Shown piece after piece: positions 11,701 to 21,357 of a DNA stretch of 64,000 bases (position 1 is its first letter; every line of letters begins with the position of its first letter). The stretch spans positions 6,850,692 to 6,914,691 of the forward strand of contig OX457036.1 in NCBI GenBank assembly GCA_949752735.1, read 5' to 3'. Both the position numbers and the translations under genes were made by a program. This DNA comes from Lumbricus terrestris. Its lineage: Eukaryota; Annelida; Clitellata; Crassiclitellata; Lumbricidae. Below the pieces are notes generated by a model. It did no database searches, was not told where the DNA came from, and saw only the letters and a program-made list of their open reading frames with translations.

Positions 11701-11845
11701 CTTTCAGGAAAATTTAGTTAATATATCATTTTTTGCAGAAATGAATGCTAAATTTTTTTGTTGTATTGCAAATTCTAATATCTCAAACCAAACCCAAAAT
11801 CCAGGTAGTCAGTGTTACAAAAAAGCTTGGTCGCCTGAGGGTTAA
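11700..11845 (-). mobile_element. Fragment of TTAA-flanked piggyBac-like MITE (family 2)
   Basis: Inverse of the left end of the element at 24434-25420: ATCTCAAACCAAACCCAAAATCC, then GTAGTCAGTGTTACAAAAAAGCT, then CGCCTGAGGG and TTAA (11842-11845). The subterminal G-rich/C-rich palindrome present in the 24434 copy is absent here. Confidence 0.65.
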
Positions 11846-12045
11846 TCTGCCTGCATCACGCATGACGTAAAACTGATATGCGTCTAGGTGACCTATGAAC
11901 TTCTCTCGTGCTGGGCCAAGAAGTCTGGTTACTCTGGTATCCTGCATGGTAGACCTGGGTTCTGGAATTTGAAATGCTGTCTTCTAAAGGTTGACTTTAA
12001 TCTGAAATTTAGAATACTTGACTTTTGACATCTCAGGGTGGCAGG
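11846..12045. other. No gene recognised
   Basis: Short stretch between the piggyBac-like fragment and the second foldback array. Nothing recognised. Confidence 0.4.
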
Positions 12046-12200
12046 ACAATTACCCACCGGACAGTTAGCCCCCGCTAATTAGCCACCGGACAATTGCCCT
12101 CTATGTCAATACCCCCTCCGTACAATTACCTCCGGACAATAAGACTATAAGACAATTACCCCCGAAAAATTGCCCCTGAGACAATTACCTCCTCCCCCCA
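12046..12200. repeat. Left arm of second foldback element: ~15-bp repeats
   Basis: About ten degenerate units of the type GGACAATTACCCCC. The inverse units (GGTAATTGTCCGGGG) lie at 18905-19015, on the far side of the LTR retrotransposon. The two arms therefore belong to one foldback element of roughly 0.4 kb that was split by the retrotransposon. Architecture as in 1444-2276 but with a different unit sequence. Confidence 0.75.
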
Positions 12201-12325
12201 TCCCATGCTGAATGAATCTATACAGCATACAGATATATGTGTGAATCTATGTATATGTGCATGCGTGTATGCATATATTATGTATTCTTGCTGGTATGCA
12301 TGTGTGTATATGTATGTGTATATAT

Positions 12326-12758
12326 TGTAGCCATTAGGTGTCTACGGCCCTTCTACTCTTCCGTACTCTTTCTGTCTTGGGATGCGTGGGTGTATTGAGG
12401 GTTGGGCATTGACTATATAAGCCTTGGCTGTCGTGGCTAACGTCCCTGTTCTGCGGTTGTGGTGATATGTGAGGCGTGTGGGTTTGATGTCTCCCGTTGA
12501 GCTTGGTCCGTCTTCTACGTCGCCGTCTCGCCCTGTTGGTGTTCTGGCAGTTCATCTGTCTTCCTGGGCTTCGTTAGCCGTTGTCTGCTGTGCTGTCGTC
12601 CGTACTGCTTCGTCTGGTTTGTCAACTTTGGTTCTACTAGACGGTAACCTTTGTTATTCGCTGTAAATATTGCTTGTATGAATAAATCGATCTTATTTTA
12701 CAAAAGTTGGGACCTTATCTTTTGATAGTCATCCTCGTAGACGGCCGTGAACCTTACA
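12326..12758 (+). repeat. 5' LTR of the Gmr1-like element
   Basis: Begins TGTAGCC and ends CTTACA (TG...CA). Contains a TATA box (TATATAA, 12414-12420) and a polyadenylation signal (AATAAA, 12681-12686). The 73- and 65-codon frames inside it recur unchanged in the 3' LTR and are not genes. Confidence 0.95.
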
Positions 12759-12760
12759 AA

Positions 12761-12776
12761 TGGGGGCCCTCCGTGC
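12761..12776 (+). promoter_or_regulatory. Probable primer-binding site
   Basis: TGGGGGCCCTCC starts two bases after the LTR. A TGG start matches the CCA end of a tRNA, the usual layout. I cannot name the tRNA from memory. Confidence 0.5.
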
Positions 12777-13068
12777 TTTTGCTCGTTTTGGGTGTTTTTG
12801 GTGAATGTTTGTTGGTATAATTCCGTTGGGAAATTTCGGATATTTGTTGGTCCGTGTAGTTCGCCGGAATTTTGAGAAATTTGCCGTATTTGTCGGAAAT
12901 TTTGCGGTGTCGCATTTCGTTTTGGGGGCCTGGGCTATTTGAATTTCGTGCGTTGGCAGAAATTTTGTGCGTTGTTCGCATTTGTGACAGTTTTGAAGTG
13001 GACTGTCGTGAGAATTGGGAATTTTGGGGAGAATTTTTGGTCTCCGTGGTCTGCGCAGGTAGACTAGT

Positions 13069-13842
13069 ATGGCGTCCTCAGAGGAAGTTACTCTTCTTGA
13101 ATGGGACGAGATAGTGGATTTGCCGGTGGACGAATTGAGAAAATATTGTGCGACGTTGGGTGAGGACGTTAAAGGGTTAACGAAACCTCAATTAATGAAG
13201 TTGGCTAGAAAAGCGTTGTCGCCTAAACAAGGAAGTGAGGAATGGAAACTTCGGGCACAAGCGAAGAGAGAGGCCGTTGAATTGGAGCGCCTGAAATTTA
13301 AGGAGGACAGAGAATTTGAGTGGGAAGTAGAGAAAGAGAAAATGAGAATGGCAGCTGAGGCTGAAGAGAGGAAATTGAAGATGGAAGCTGAGGCAGAGAC
13401 AGAGAGAATGAGAATGGCAGCTGAGGCAGAGGAGAGGAAAATGAAGATGGAAGCTGAGGCTGAGGAGACGAAAAGGAGATTTGACATAGAGGAGAAACGG
13501 ATGTCTTTGGAGGTAGACAAACAGAAGTTCGATATTGACTTGCGGACGTTAGAATTAGGAGGTGTGCCAGACCGTCCTGTGCAGCACAAGGAGGATTTTC
13601 GTTTTGGGGCGGCAATGAAATTTGTTCCTAAATTTGACCCCTCGGATATTGAACACTATTTTGCGGCGTTCGAACAGGCAATGGCTTTGCATAAAATTCC
13701 GATGGAAAAATGGTCTTCCCTTTTGCAGCCACAACTATCGGGAAAGGCGGCAAATGTATTTGCGTCTTTGTCTTTGGAGGATTGTGTGAAATATGATGTT
13801 GTTAAATCCACACTACTCACAGCTTATGAACGGATACCGTAG
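13069..13842 (+). pseudogene. gag: gag, N-terminal part, ending at an in-frame TAG
   Basis: 258 codons including the stop. Residues about 65-160 are a highly charged Glu/Lys/Met-rich segment with direct repeats (MKMEAEAEE-like), expected to form a coiled coil. After it comes a capsid-like block (KFVPKFDPSDIEHYF...) resembling the gag capsid domain of vertebrate and invertebrate gypsy elements. The TAG at 13840-13842 interrupts this block. The same frame is open again immediately afterwards and runs to 17814, so a single stop codon splits one gag-pol frame. The stop lies upstream of the CCHC knuckle, not at the usual gag/pol border. That argues for a point mutation rather than programmed readthrough, but neither can be excluded. 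The start is the first ATG of the open frame after the 5' LTR. Confidence 0.85.
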
Positions 13843-16800
13843 TTCTATCGGAAGAAATTTCGGGGGTTGAAAAAAGAACCACGGGAGACTTTCGCAAATT
13901 ACGCGTATCGATTGCAGATACCTTTCCAACGTTGGGTAGAGGGTACAAATTCGTGGGAAGATTTGGCTAAATTTAAAGAGGTCATACAGATGGAGCAATT
14001 TGTACAAGCGTTGCCGCTAGAAGTACACAAGTGGCTTGTGGACAAAAGTCCTGAGACTGTAGCGAGTGCTGCACGTATGGCAGATGAATACGCTGTTTTG
14101 TATAAACAGGGGCCGAGTAATTATGCTGGGGGATTCCAAAGGAATTTTTCTGAGCGTACAAACCGCTTCTCATGTGACGATAGTGAGAAGAAAGACGTGT
14201 GGGAGCGTCAGGGATCAGGGTACAAGGAAGGTGTACGCCATGAGTCAAAATGGAGTAAGCGTTCGCCTCAAAGAGGGACGTATGGCTTTAAGCAGCAAAA
14301 TCGTAAAAATGATGACGTTGAGGGGTTTGGAGAGCAGGTCACGTGCTCGTTCTGCAGAATTCCTGGGCATTTGAGGTCCCAATGTCGGAAATTACAACGA
14401 AAGGAGGGGCCTGAAATTGAAAACTGGAGGGGTCCGAAACCCGTGGGGTTAGTACAAACTTTGTCGGCGCCTGTTAAGGAACAGAGTTTTCAGAAGCCTA
14501 TTGAAACTGTCGATAAAATGTATGCTCCTTTCTGTGTGAATGGGTGTGTCATTAATGATTTGAATGAACGCAAGGATGGTGTTTTTCTGAGAGACTCAGG
14601 TTGTCTTCAATCTTTAGTATCGGCTGAATGGTTGGATGAACATGATTTTGTGCAGTTGAATGAGACACGCCTTCTGAGAGGTATTTCTGGTCAAATTATG
14701 GAGCGCCCTCTTGTGAAAGTGAACGTGGAATGTGCATTTGTGAAAGGCGAAATTCTCTGTTGTACGCTGAGTTCTTTTCCTATGCATGGTGTGCACGTGG
14801 TGATTGGTAATGACGTAGCGCTTTCGGGTGATATTGTGGATGTGGCTATTACGACCAGAGCTCAAGCTAAACAATATGCAGAGGAACGCAGTGCGACGGC
14901 GAGCGCTGTGTGCAGTGAACCGACGCGTTTGGAGTCGACGATTCTGGGTCAGAGTGCAGAGTCGGTCGATCGGGCTTTATTGACAAATGATTTAATGTGT
15001 ACGTCTAATGATCAAGCGAATTTAGACGAAGGTGATTTAGAAGCTTTATTCGAGTCGAATGAAATTGTTGACACTGACTGGCAGGATATCTGTGTTCCGA
15101 GATCAGAATTAATTATGAGGCAGAGAAATTGTCCTGATTTGATTCCAATGTTTCTGCTGGCGGAAAATAAATCGACGGGCGATGGCCGTGTACAACCGTA
15201 TGAGTTAGTGGAAGGTGTGTTGATACGTCGTTGGGACGACAAGTTAACACCATTTAAGATGGGTGTGTCACAGATTGTGGTTCCACGTCAGTTGCGAATG
15301 AAATTGTTGCACGTGGCACATGATATACCAGCATCGGGTCATCTGGGAACACAGAAGACTTTGGACAGACTGTTGAAGCATTTCTGGTGGCCACTTGTGA
15401 ATAAGGATGTACGTGAGTACTGTCGTTCATGTGATGTTTGTCAACGGTTGGGTAAAGGTAACAGAAATTATAGAGCGCCTATGGTTAGTGTGCCTGTTAT
15501 GCAAGAAGTGTTTGAACGTCTAGCGATGGACATCGTTGGTCCGTTAAGTGTTTGTGCCTTAACGGGTAACAGATTTATCTTGACTGTGATTGATTTAGCA
15601 TCGCATTTCCCGTTTGCATTTCCGTTAAAGACGCATACGGCCCAGGATGTTGCGAAATGTTTGTGTGAGGTGTTTACGATGTTCGGTTTTCCGAAAGAAC
15701 TACTTTCTGATTGTGGGACTGAGTTCATGTCTGATTTGATGCAGGTGTTTGTGCATGAATGTGGCATTGTACAATTGAAGACTAGTCCTTATAGACCACA
15801 GACGAATGGTTCGTGTGAAAGATTCCATCGTACCATGAAAGATATGTTGAAAGCGGTGGCTGAAACGTATCCGGGTTCGTGGGATACCATGCTACCTTGG
15901 ATATTGTTTGCGTATAGGGAAGTTCCTGTACAGGGTACTGGCTTTTCTGCCTTTGACTTAATGTATGGTAGAGATGTGCGTGGTATGCTTCAATTAATGA
16001 AAGAGGCATGGTTGTCAACAGATGTTGTAAATGAAGTATCTGGAAAGAATGTGATTGAATATGTCTTGCAGTTGCGTGAGCGTATGCGTGTTGGGTTGCA
16101 CATGGCAAGTGAAAATGCTGTTGTTGCTAAGACTAAGTCGAAGCAAATTTATGATAAACATTCGAAGGCTGTGACTTTTGAGGAAGGTGAAAAGGTGCTA
16201 CTTTTGATTCCATTGGTGGGTAAACCCTTACAGGCCAAGTATTGTGGACCTTATGTGGTATTACGTCGTCTGGGTCCGGTTGATTATTTGGTATGTACGC
16301 CGGATAGACGAAAAACGGAACGAGTGGTACATGTGAATTTGATGAAGCGATATGTGGATCGTTTGGATGTGATGCATGATGTGTCGAAAGATGATGTGAT
16401 TGCTTCTGTGTTGTTGGTGGATACGGATGTGAAGGTGACTGAGTTGACTTTAGAAGATAAAGTCTTACAATGTGATGTGTCTGCTGAATGTCGTGATGAA
16501 TTACGTGATGTTTTGCATGACTTTGCACATGTCTTTAGTAAGTCACCGGGTAAAACCAACATGGTGTCACATAGGATTGAGTTGGTCGAAGGTGCTCGTC
16601 CTGTTCGACAATCACCTTATAGGTTGAATCCTGAGAGGATGGCTAAGGTGGAGAAAGAGGTGGAACAGTTGTTGAAGGCTGGGATTATTGAGGAGTCTGA
16701 GAGTCCTTGGGAGGCTCCGATCGTTATGGTTCCTAAGCCAGACGGTACGGATCGCTTATGTTCAGATTTCAGAAAACTGAATGGGTTGTCCGTAGCGGAT

Positions 16801-17814
16801 CCATTTCCGATGCCCCGGGTGGAGGTCTTAATTGATCGACTGGGAAAATCCCGTTATTTGACAAAATTGGATATGACCAAAGGGTATTGGCAGATTCCAA
16901 TGCATCCTGATTCAGTCCCGTTGACTGCTTTTGTTACCCCGAAGGGTCATTATCAGTGGAAATATATGAGCTTTGGCTTGAAGAACGCTCCTGCCTCATT
17001 TTCCAGATTAATTACGAAAGTTCTGAATGGATTGGATGATTTTTGTGATGCATATCTGGATGATATAATCATTTTCAGTTTGGAATGGTCGGATCATTTG
17101 ATACACTTGAGGAAGGTGTTGAGTAGGATTGCGGATGCATGTTTGACTTTGAATCTAGCTAAATGTGTATTTGCAAATGCTGAAGTGGATTTTTTGGGTC
17201 ACCACATTGGAGTGGATGGTGTCCAGCCACGGGTAAAGAAGGTGGAAGCGGTGTTGCGTTTTCCCAGGCCATGCAATAAGAAGCAGGTGCAATCGTTTCT
17301 CGGGCTTGCAGGGTATTATAAGCGTTATTTACCTCATTACTCTGACATTGCTTTGCCGCTGACGGCGTTAACGAAGAAAGGGATTCCTTTTCGATGGAAT
17401 GAGGAAGCAGAGAGTGCCTTTGTGGATTTGAAATCTCGTCTTGCTTCTCGACCTATTCTTATACCTCCTGACTTTTCTAAACAGTTTTGTGTTGGTGTTG
17501 ACGCATCTCAATTCTGTGTGGGAGCCTGCTTGTTTCAGATACACGAAGAACTGGAACATCCGATTTGCTACATCAGCAGGAAGCTGCTCACGCATGAGGT
17601 TCGATACTCAACCATTGAGAAGGAGGCGTTGGCACTGATGGTCGCGCTACGAGCCTTCAGTGTGTACTTCGGGTCCGCACTGGTCCTTGTGTATACGGAT
17701 CACAAGCCTCTGCAGTTCATCCGGCAGATGGCTAATAAAAACATGAAGCTCCTGCGTTGGAGTTTGGAACTGGAACAGTACAATCTGGACATTCGGCATC
17801 GTCGGGCAGGTTAA
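13843..17814 (+). CDS. pol: gag C-terminus and pol: CCHC, protease, integrase, RT, RNase H (Gmr1 order)
   Basis: The same frame as gag resumes after the TAG. Residue numbers count from 13867. CCHC knuckle: C160, C163, H168, C173. Aspartic protease: D243-S-G. Integrase: zinc-binding H485, H491 and a CxxC near 520; catalytic D555, D615, E651 (35 residues between D and E). A GPY/F-like segment (KYCGPYVVLRR) lies at about 785-795. Reverse transcriptase: about 914-1090, with YLDD at 1063-1066. RNase H: D1212 plus the block YTDHKPL near 1275. It should provide polyprotein cleavage, cDNA synthesis and genomic insertion in a cytoplasmic particle. The frame stops at 17812-17814. The usual RNase H tail motif (here DILSR, about 17826-17840) is found in the frame one base back, which stays open to a TAA at 17916-17918; this points to a small indel. 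Probably no intact polyprotein from this copy. Confidence 0.93.
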   Translation, partial: FYRKKFRGLKKEPRETFANYAYRLQIPFQRWVEGTNSWEDLAKFKEVIQMEQFVQALPLEVHKWLVDKSPETVASAARMADEYAVLYKQGPSNYAGGFQRNFSERTNRFSCDDSEKKDVWERQGSGYKEGVRHESKWSKRSPQRGTYGFKQQNRKNDDVEGFGEQVTCSFCRIPGHLRSQCRKLQRKEGPEIENWRGPKPVGLVQTLSAPVKEQSFQKPIETVDKMYAPFCVNGCVINDLNERKDGVFLRDSGCLQSLVSAEWLDEHDFVQLNETRLLRGISGQIMERPLVKVNVECAFVKGEILCCTLSSFPMHGVHVVIGNDVALSGDIVDVAITTRAQAKQYAEERSATASAVCSEPTRLESTILGQSAESVDRALLTNDLMCTSNDQANLDEGDLEALFESNEIVDTDWQDICVPRSELIMRQRNCPDLIPMFLLAENKSTGDGRVQPYELVEGVLIRRWDDKLTPFKMGVSQIVVPRQLRMKLLHVAHDIPASGHLGTQKTLDRLLKHFWWPLVNKDVREYCRSCDVCQRLGKGNRNYRAPMVSVPVMQEVFERLAMDIVGPLSVCALTGNRFILTVIDLASHFPFAFPLKTHTAQDVAKCLCEVFTMFGFPKELLSDCGTEFMSDLMQVFVHECGIVQLKTSPYRPQTNGSCERFHRTMKDMLKAVAETYPGSWDTMLPWILFAYREVPVQGTGFSAFDLMYGRDVRGMLQLMKEAWLSTDVVNEVSGKNVIEYVLQLRERMRVGLHMASENAVVAKTKSKQIYDKHSKAVTFEEGEKVLLLIPLVGKPLQAKYCGPYVVLRRLGPVDYLVCTPDRRKTERVVHVNLMKRYVDRLDVMHDVSKDDVIASVLLVDTDVKVTELTLEDKVLQCDVSAECRDELRDVLHDFAHVFSKSPGKTNMVSHRIELVEGARPVRQSPYRLNPERMAKVEKEVEQLLKAGIIEESESPWEAPIVMVPKPDGTDRLCSDFRKLNGLSVADPFPMPRVEVLIDRLGKSRYLTKLDMTKGYWQIPMHPDSVPLTAFVTPKGHYQWKYMSFGLKNAPASFSRLITKVLNGLDDFCDAYLDDIIIFSLEWSDHLIHLRKVLSRIADACLTLNLAKCVFANAEVDFLGHHIGVDGVQPRVKKVEAVLRFPRPCNKKQVQSFLGLAGYYKRYLPHYSDIALPLTALTKKGIPFRWNEEAESAFVDLKSRLASRPILIPPDFSKQFCVGVDASQFCVGACLFQIHEELEHPICYISRKLLTHEVRYSTIEKEALALMVALRAFSVYFGSALVLVYTDHKPLQFIRQMANKNMKLLRWSLELEQYNLDIRHRRAG

Positions 17815-18447
17815 ATGTCCTCCCGGATATTCTCAGCCGTCCGTCTCAGTTGTCAGAGGACAGCAACAGTTCAGTCACTTCCACAGTAAAAAATAAAGTC
17901 GTCACAGTTGTCAAATAAGAACGTCCGTCAATTGAAAGTTTCGAAAAGAACACTTCAGTGAGTGTCTTGTCTGCGTGTAGCAGCCACTTTCCAGAAAAAG
18001 TGGTGGAAGCTTCATCGCCTTTTTCAAGAATTACTCAAGAGTTGGGGGTTCTTGTTGGGGGTTCTTGTTGGGGAAATTAGGTTCTCCGTTAGCTTGCAGT
18101 GGTTGACACTGTTCTCGTTCGTCTCGTTTGGCTTTGGCCAATGACATGTTAAAATTTTTGGCTTATTTTTGTATACACGTTGAGTGTCCAAAATTTTTTT
18201 TCGTGTGTTATAGTTTATATGATTCGAACTTTTGAATGACTTTGAATTATATGAACTCTCAGTTAATTATGATGATGCTTTAGTTCGTAGTTTGTGCTGC
18301 GTTAGTCGTTGCAATGAATTGCTTAGTACGCTAACTTGTAACGATATAGTGCTTTGCGATTCTTGATGCTATGAACTGGTAGGCGTAGCGTTTGTTGCTA
18401 TATTTCGTCGTCCCCTCAGGACTCCTCATGCTTTTGGGAGGGGGATA
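17815..18447 (+). other. 3' untranslated part of the Gmr1-like element with polypurine tract
   Basis: After the RNase H tail there is no frame of note. GGGAGGGGGA at 18436-18445 is the likely second-strand primer. Direct duplication GGGGGTTCTTGTT at about 18045-18070. Confidence 0.7.
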
Positions 18448-18880
18448 TGTAGCCATTAGGTGTCTACGGCCCTTCTACTCTTCCGTACTCTTTCTGTCTT
18501 GGGATGCGTGGGTGTATTGAGGGTTGGGCATTGACTATATAAGCCTTGGCTGTCGTGGCTAACGTCCCTGTTCTGCGGTTGTGGTGATATGTGAGGCGTG
18601 TGGGTTTGATGTCTCCCGTTGAGCTTGGTCCGTCTTCTACGTCGCCGTCTCGCCCTGTTGGTGTTCTGGCAGTTCATCTGTCTTCCTGGGCTTCGTTAGC
18701 CGTTGTCTGCTGTGCTGTCGTCCGTACTGCTTCGTCTGGTTTGTCAACTTTGGTTCTACTAGACGGTAACCTTTGTTATTCGCTGTAAATATTGCTTGTA
18801 TGAATAAATCGATCTTATTTTACAAAAGTTGGGACCTTATCTTTTGATAGTCATCCTCGTAGACGGCCGTGAACCTTACA
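18448..18880 (+). repeat. 3' LTR of the Gmr1-like element
   Basis: 433 bp, no difference from the 5' LTR found by eye. TATA box at 18536-18542 and AATAAA at 18803-18808. Target duplication ATAT follows at 18881-18884. Confidence 0.95.
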
Positions 18881-18884
18881 ATAT

Positions 18885-19015
18885 GTATGTATGCATCTAT
18901 GCACGCATGGGGTGGTAATTGTCCGGGGTTAATTGTCCAGGGGTAATTGCCCTAGGAGTAATTGTCCGGGGTAATTGACGGGGGTAATTGTCCGGGGGCA
19001 ATTTTCCGGGCTAAC
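18885..19015. repeat. Right arm of second foldback element
   Basis: About seven degenerate GGTAATTGTCCGGGG units (18905-19015), inverse to 12046-12200. Confidence 0.75.
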
Positions 19016-19034
19016 ATTTTTACCATAATTATAC

Positions 19035-19305
19035 GAGAAATCAATATTATGCTTTTGCTGGTTATTGCTATCTGACGACATTGGTTCATAACATTAACCA
19101 TTAGATTCGCCCTTCTGTGCTTATGAATACACATAGTTTAACCTTCTCAGGATTTGCCGCTTTGTAGCCTACACAAAGCTTACATAAAATTATTCAAACC
19201 ACATTTCAGGTGTCTAATAAAGACATAACATTCTTGTAATCACTTTTACGCCCTATTGCGAAATAATAATATTATTTCGCAGTAGGGCGTAAAAATATTA
19301 CTACT
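19035..19305 (+). repeat. Unit C dispersed repeat, copy 3, ending in a 51-bp palindrome
   Basis: Starts ATTATGCTTTTGCTGGT and carries the ACATTGGTTCATAACATTA and TTTCAGGTGTCTAA landmarks. The end, 19244-19294, is two 25-bp arms differing at one position around a single base, with an AATAATAATATTATT centre. Confidence 0.55.
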
Positions 19306-19306
19306 T

Positions 19307-19548
19307 CAAGGGCGGATACAGAAATTTTTGATGGGGGAGCCAAAATTTTGGGTCTTGAGCCAGGAAATTTTTTCCGTCTTGTTCGCCCAAGACAAAGATA
19401 CTATTTCATCCGCCAAAAATAGCTGATGACTTTTTTAGTCATCAGTCATCCTGTATTGGTTTCCTGCTTTTCTGGCTTAATGGCTTGTGGAAACCAAAAG
19501 GGGCCACGTCCCATGTACTTTTTAAATGGGGGAGCTATGGCCGGAAAA
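19307..19548 (+). mobile_element. hAT family 1, truncated copy
   Basis: Starts CAAGGGCGGATACAG, then GGGGGAGCCAAAATTTTGG and the GATGACTTTTTTAGTCATC module. It ends near GGGGGAGCTATGGCCGG without the terminal repeat. Confidence 0.7.
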
Positions 19549-19686
19549 TATTAAATACTTTATTCTGAGTGTCCTATTATAACGCCATCAACGACAACTT
19601 CTGTTCACATAAGTTTCATTTCCTTCTATTTCACGTTCTTCGATACCCTTAAAGTGAGTGATATCCATAATATAATAACTTGATCA

Positions 19687-19797
19687 AAAACTTCGAAAGA
19701 AGAAAGCTCTTAAGTGCTGTAGTACGCCAAGCAAATTTCTGTCCAGGGTAACGGCCTCTGTTGTCATAGACCCTGGTCAAATCGGATCCACTCCACT
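19687..19797 (-). repeat. A-type dispersed repeat, copy 1
   Basis: The ~105-bp A unit: CTCTTAAGTGCTGTA, AAATTTCTGTCCAGGGTAAC, GTTGTCATAGACCCTGGTC, AAATCGGATCC. CCAGGGT and ACCCTGG can form a stem. On the minus strand of this copy the unit is an open frame (SDLTRVYDNRGRYPG...). It recurs at least ten more times in the window. Confidence 0.75.
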
Positions 19798-19837
19798 TGC
19801 TTTTGACACTGCCAGACTATCAACGAATCTATGAGGA

Positions 19838-19965
19838 TCTCAACCGGTGTGTCGCGACACAATAGTGTTTCGCGAATAGGCCGCGGTGTGTCCCGTAAAA
19901 CTGGTGTCTAGTACTCTAGTTGGTGTGTCGCGAAGAATTGGTGGGTCGCGAATTCTCACAGCACC
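19838..19965 (+). mobile_element. Possible hAT (Charlie-like) fragment
   Basis: CTCAACCGGTGTGTCGCGAC resembles the termini of Charlie-type hAT elements. A second GTGTGTCGCGAAG block follows. No duplication was found. Confidence 0.3.
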
Positions 19966-20154
19966 CGTCGTTCTTGCATTACACTGATTTGTTTATTTTG
20001 CCAGTTTACCAGGCGTAGGCTGTGAGATTTCTATTATAGCACTCTATTTTTTTTCATTTCATCGTACGTAATCTATAGATATTCGTTTACTTGACGGAAT
20101 AACCGGTCGACATAACGCGACAGTTAACAAGCACAAAGGAGCAGCGAATAAAGC

Positions 20155-20343
20155 CTAGTAAACGTTTTTATACAGCATCCGTGTTATGAAATTTTCATTG
20201 TTTTTATTGGTTAATTCAAATGTATGTGGCCTAGGGTGCAGATTGTATTTGCCAGGATGTCTATAAGAGAAAAATTTATGAAGAACATGATCCTTGTCTT
20301 TAACTATAGCTTTGAAGAGGGCAGTATCAGCAGTCTCAGCCAT
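20155..20343 (-). pseudogene. C-terminal remnant of a non-LTR retrotransposon ORF2
   Basis: 62 codons with HVLHKFF, YNLHPRPHTFELT and FITRMLYK, the same terminal block as at 3700-3850. No RT motif upstream. Confidence 0.6.
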
Positions 20344-21012
20344 GATGTCTGCTTTTGGGGAGTCTAAAGGGAGCGGTCACAATGTTTGCTTGTAGGCCAC
20401 AATTTCTACATACGTGCCATATTTTGCTGATGACGCGGGAATGTGCACTTTCAGCCTACAATTAAAAACACGTTAGCGAACGCGCCAAATAAACGGCCGG
20501 ATGACGAGGAAATGTGCCCTTTCAGCCTGATTGCGTATTCAGAGTCAAACAACCAGACTAAGCAGGCGTGGACAAAGTTCAGGGGCCCCGATGATATAAA
20601 AACTCCCCCGAAGTTTTTATTAAATATTTTGTGCAACTGCATTTTTACAGTTTTTCCAGGATAATATTGGACGTTTTGAGGGGAAGCGTTTGGTTGCGGC
20701 AGCGTTTAACTGAATTTATTCCATGTTTTCATACTTTGTCTTTAACTATTAGGGTGGCCTGGAGTCCTGGACTATGTGGATAATTGATGATAGCGTTTAG
20801 GCCTATGCTCATTCTTTTACCTAAGATAGTTTTTATAGAGATATTCTGTCATTTTCATTCGTTAGCCTTGTTAATGAGTAGCCCAATTCCTCAAGCTTAG
20901 AGTGTCCAGAGACCCTCTGACTAATTTACTGCGCAACTGTATGTATCGGTATTAAACTCACAAACCCTGTCGAATGTCGGGCGTATGACTATGTAAACAA
21001 CAACCAGGAGCA
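20344..21012. other. No gene recognised
   Basis: A near-duplicate phrase GAATGTGC(A/C)CTTTCAGCCT occurs at about 20439 and 20510. Nothing else recognised. Confidence 0.4.
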
Positions 21013-21118
21013 TGGATGGATGGATCCGAGTTGACCAGGGTCTATGACAACAGAGGCCGTTACCCTGGACAGAAATTTGCTCGGCACATTACAGCACTTT
21101 AGAGCAAGGTACTAGACC
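21013..21118 (+). repeat. A-type dispersed repeat, copy 2
   Basis: Plus-strand frame from GGATGGATCC: GSELTRVYDNRGRYPGQKFA and onward. It begins with (GGAT)n. Confidence 0.75.
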
Positions 21119-21237
21119 ATTTTTTTTCAACCAGTAGCAAAAAACAAGATTCATTATTAAGGCACTTTATAAAAGAAAATAGGGTGTATAACTAATTTTA
21201 TTTTTATTTTTAGAATACATTTTAAACACATCTGTCT

Positions 21238-21290
21238 AACTCCACCACTGGTTGCACTCTGCAGATGTCAGTCTCATTTCACGTTTTTAA
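21238..21290 (-). repeat. B-type repeat, short fragment
   Basis: CTCCACCACTGGTTGCACTC then a diverged GCAGATGTCAGTCTC; only one end of the B unit. Confidence 0.5.
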
Positions 21291-21357
21291 CATTGGCCAT
21301 CGATTACTTTGCTCTCCGAAAACATCTTTATATTAGTGTAAAAAACCAGTTATATGC

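Larger units (their letters stand above)
12322..18884 (+). mobile_element. Gmr1-like Ty3/gypsy LTR retrotransposon, full length (6555 bp)
   Basis: Two 433-bp LTRs (12326-12758 and 18448-18880) that look identical by eye, flanked by the 4-bp duplication ATAT (12322-12325, 18881-18884). The domain order of the single long frame is gag, CCHC knuckle, protease, integrase, then reverse transcriptase and RNase H. Ordinary Ty3/gypsy elements have integrase last; integrase before RT is the Gmr1 group arrangement. A purine-rich tract (GGGAGGGGGA, 18436-18445) lies directly before the 3' LTR. No env-like frame is visible. Defects: an in-frame TAG in gag and a frame break at the end of RNase H. The insertion lies inside the second foldback element. 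Confidence 0.95.

Noticed and set aside
12334..12666. 73- and 65-codon frames present twice in the window
   Set aside because: They lie in the LTRs, which explains the exact duplication.
13188..13615. Minus-strand frames of 105-133 codons, Ser-rich
   Set aside because: Antisense shadow of the charged gag repeat.
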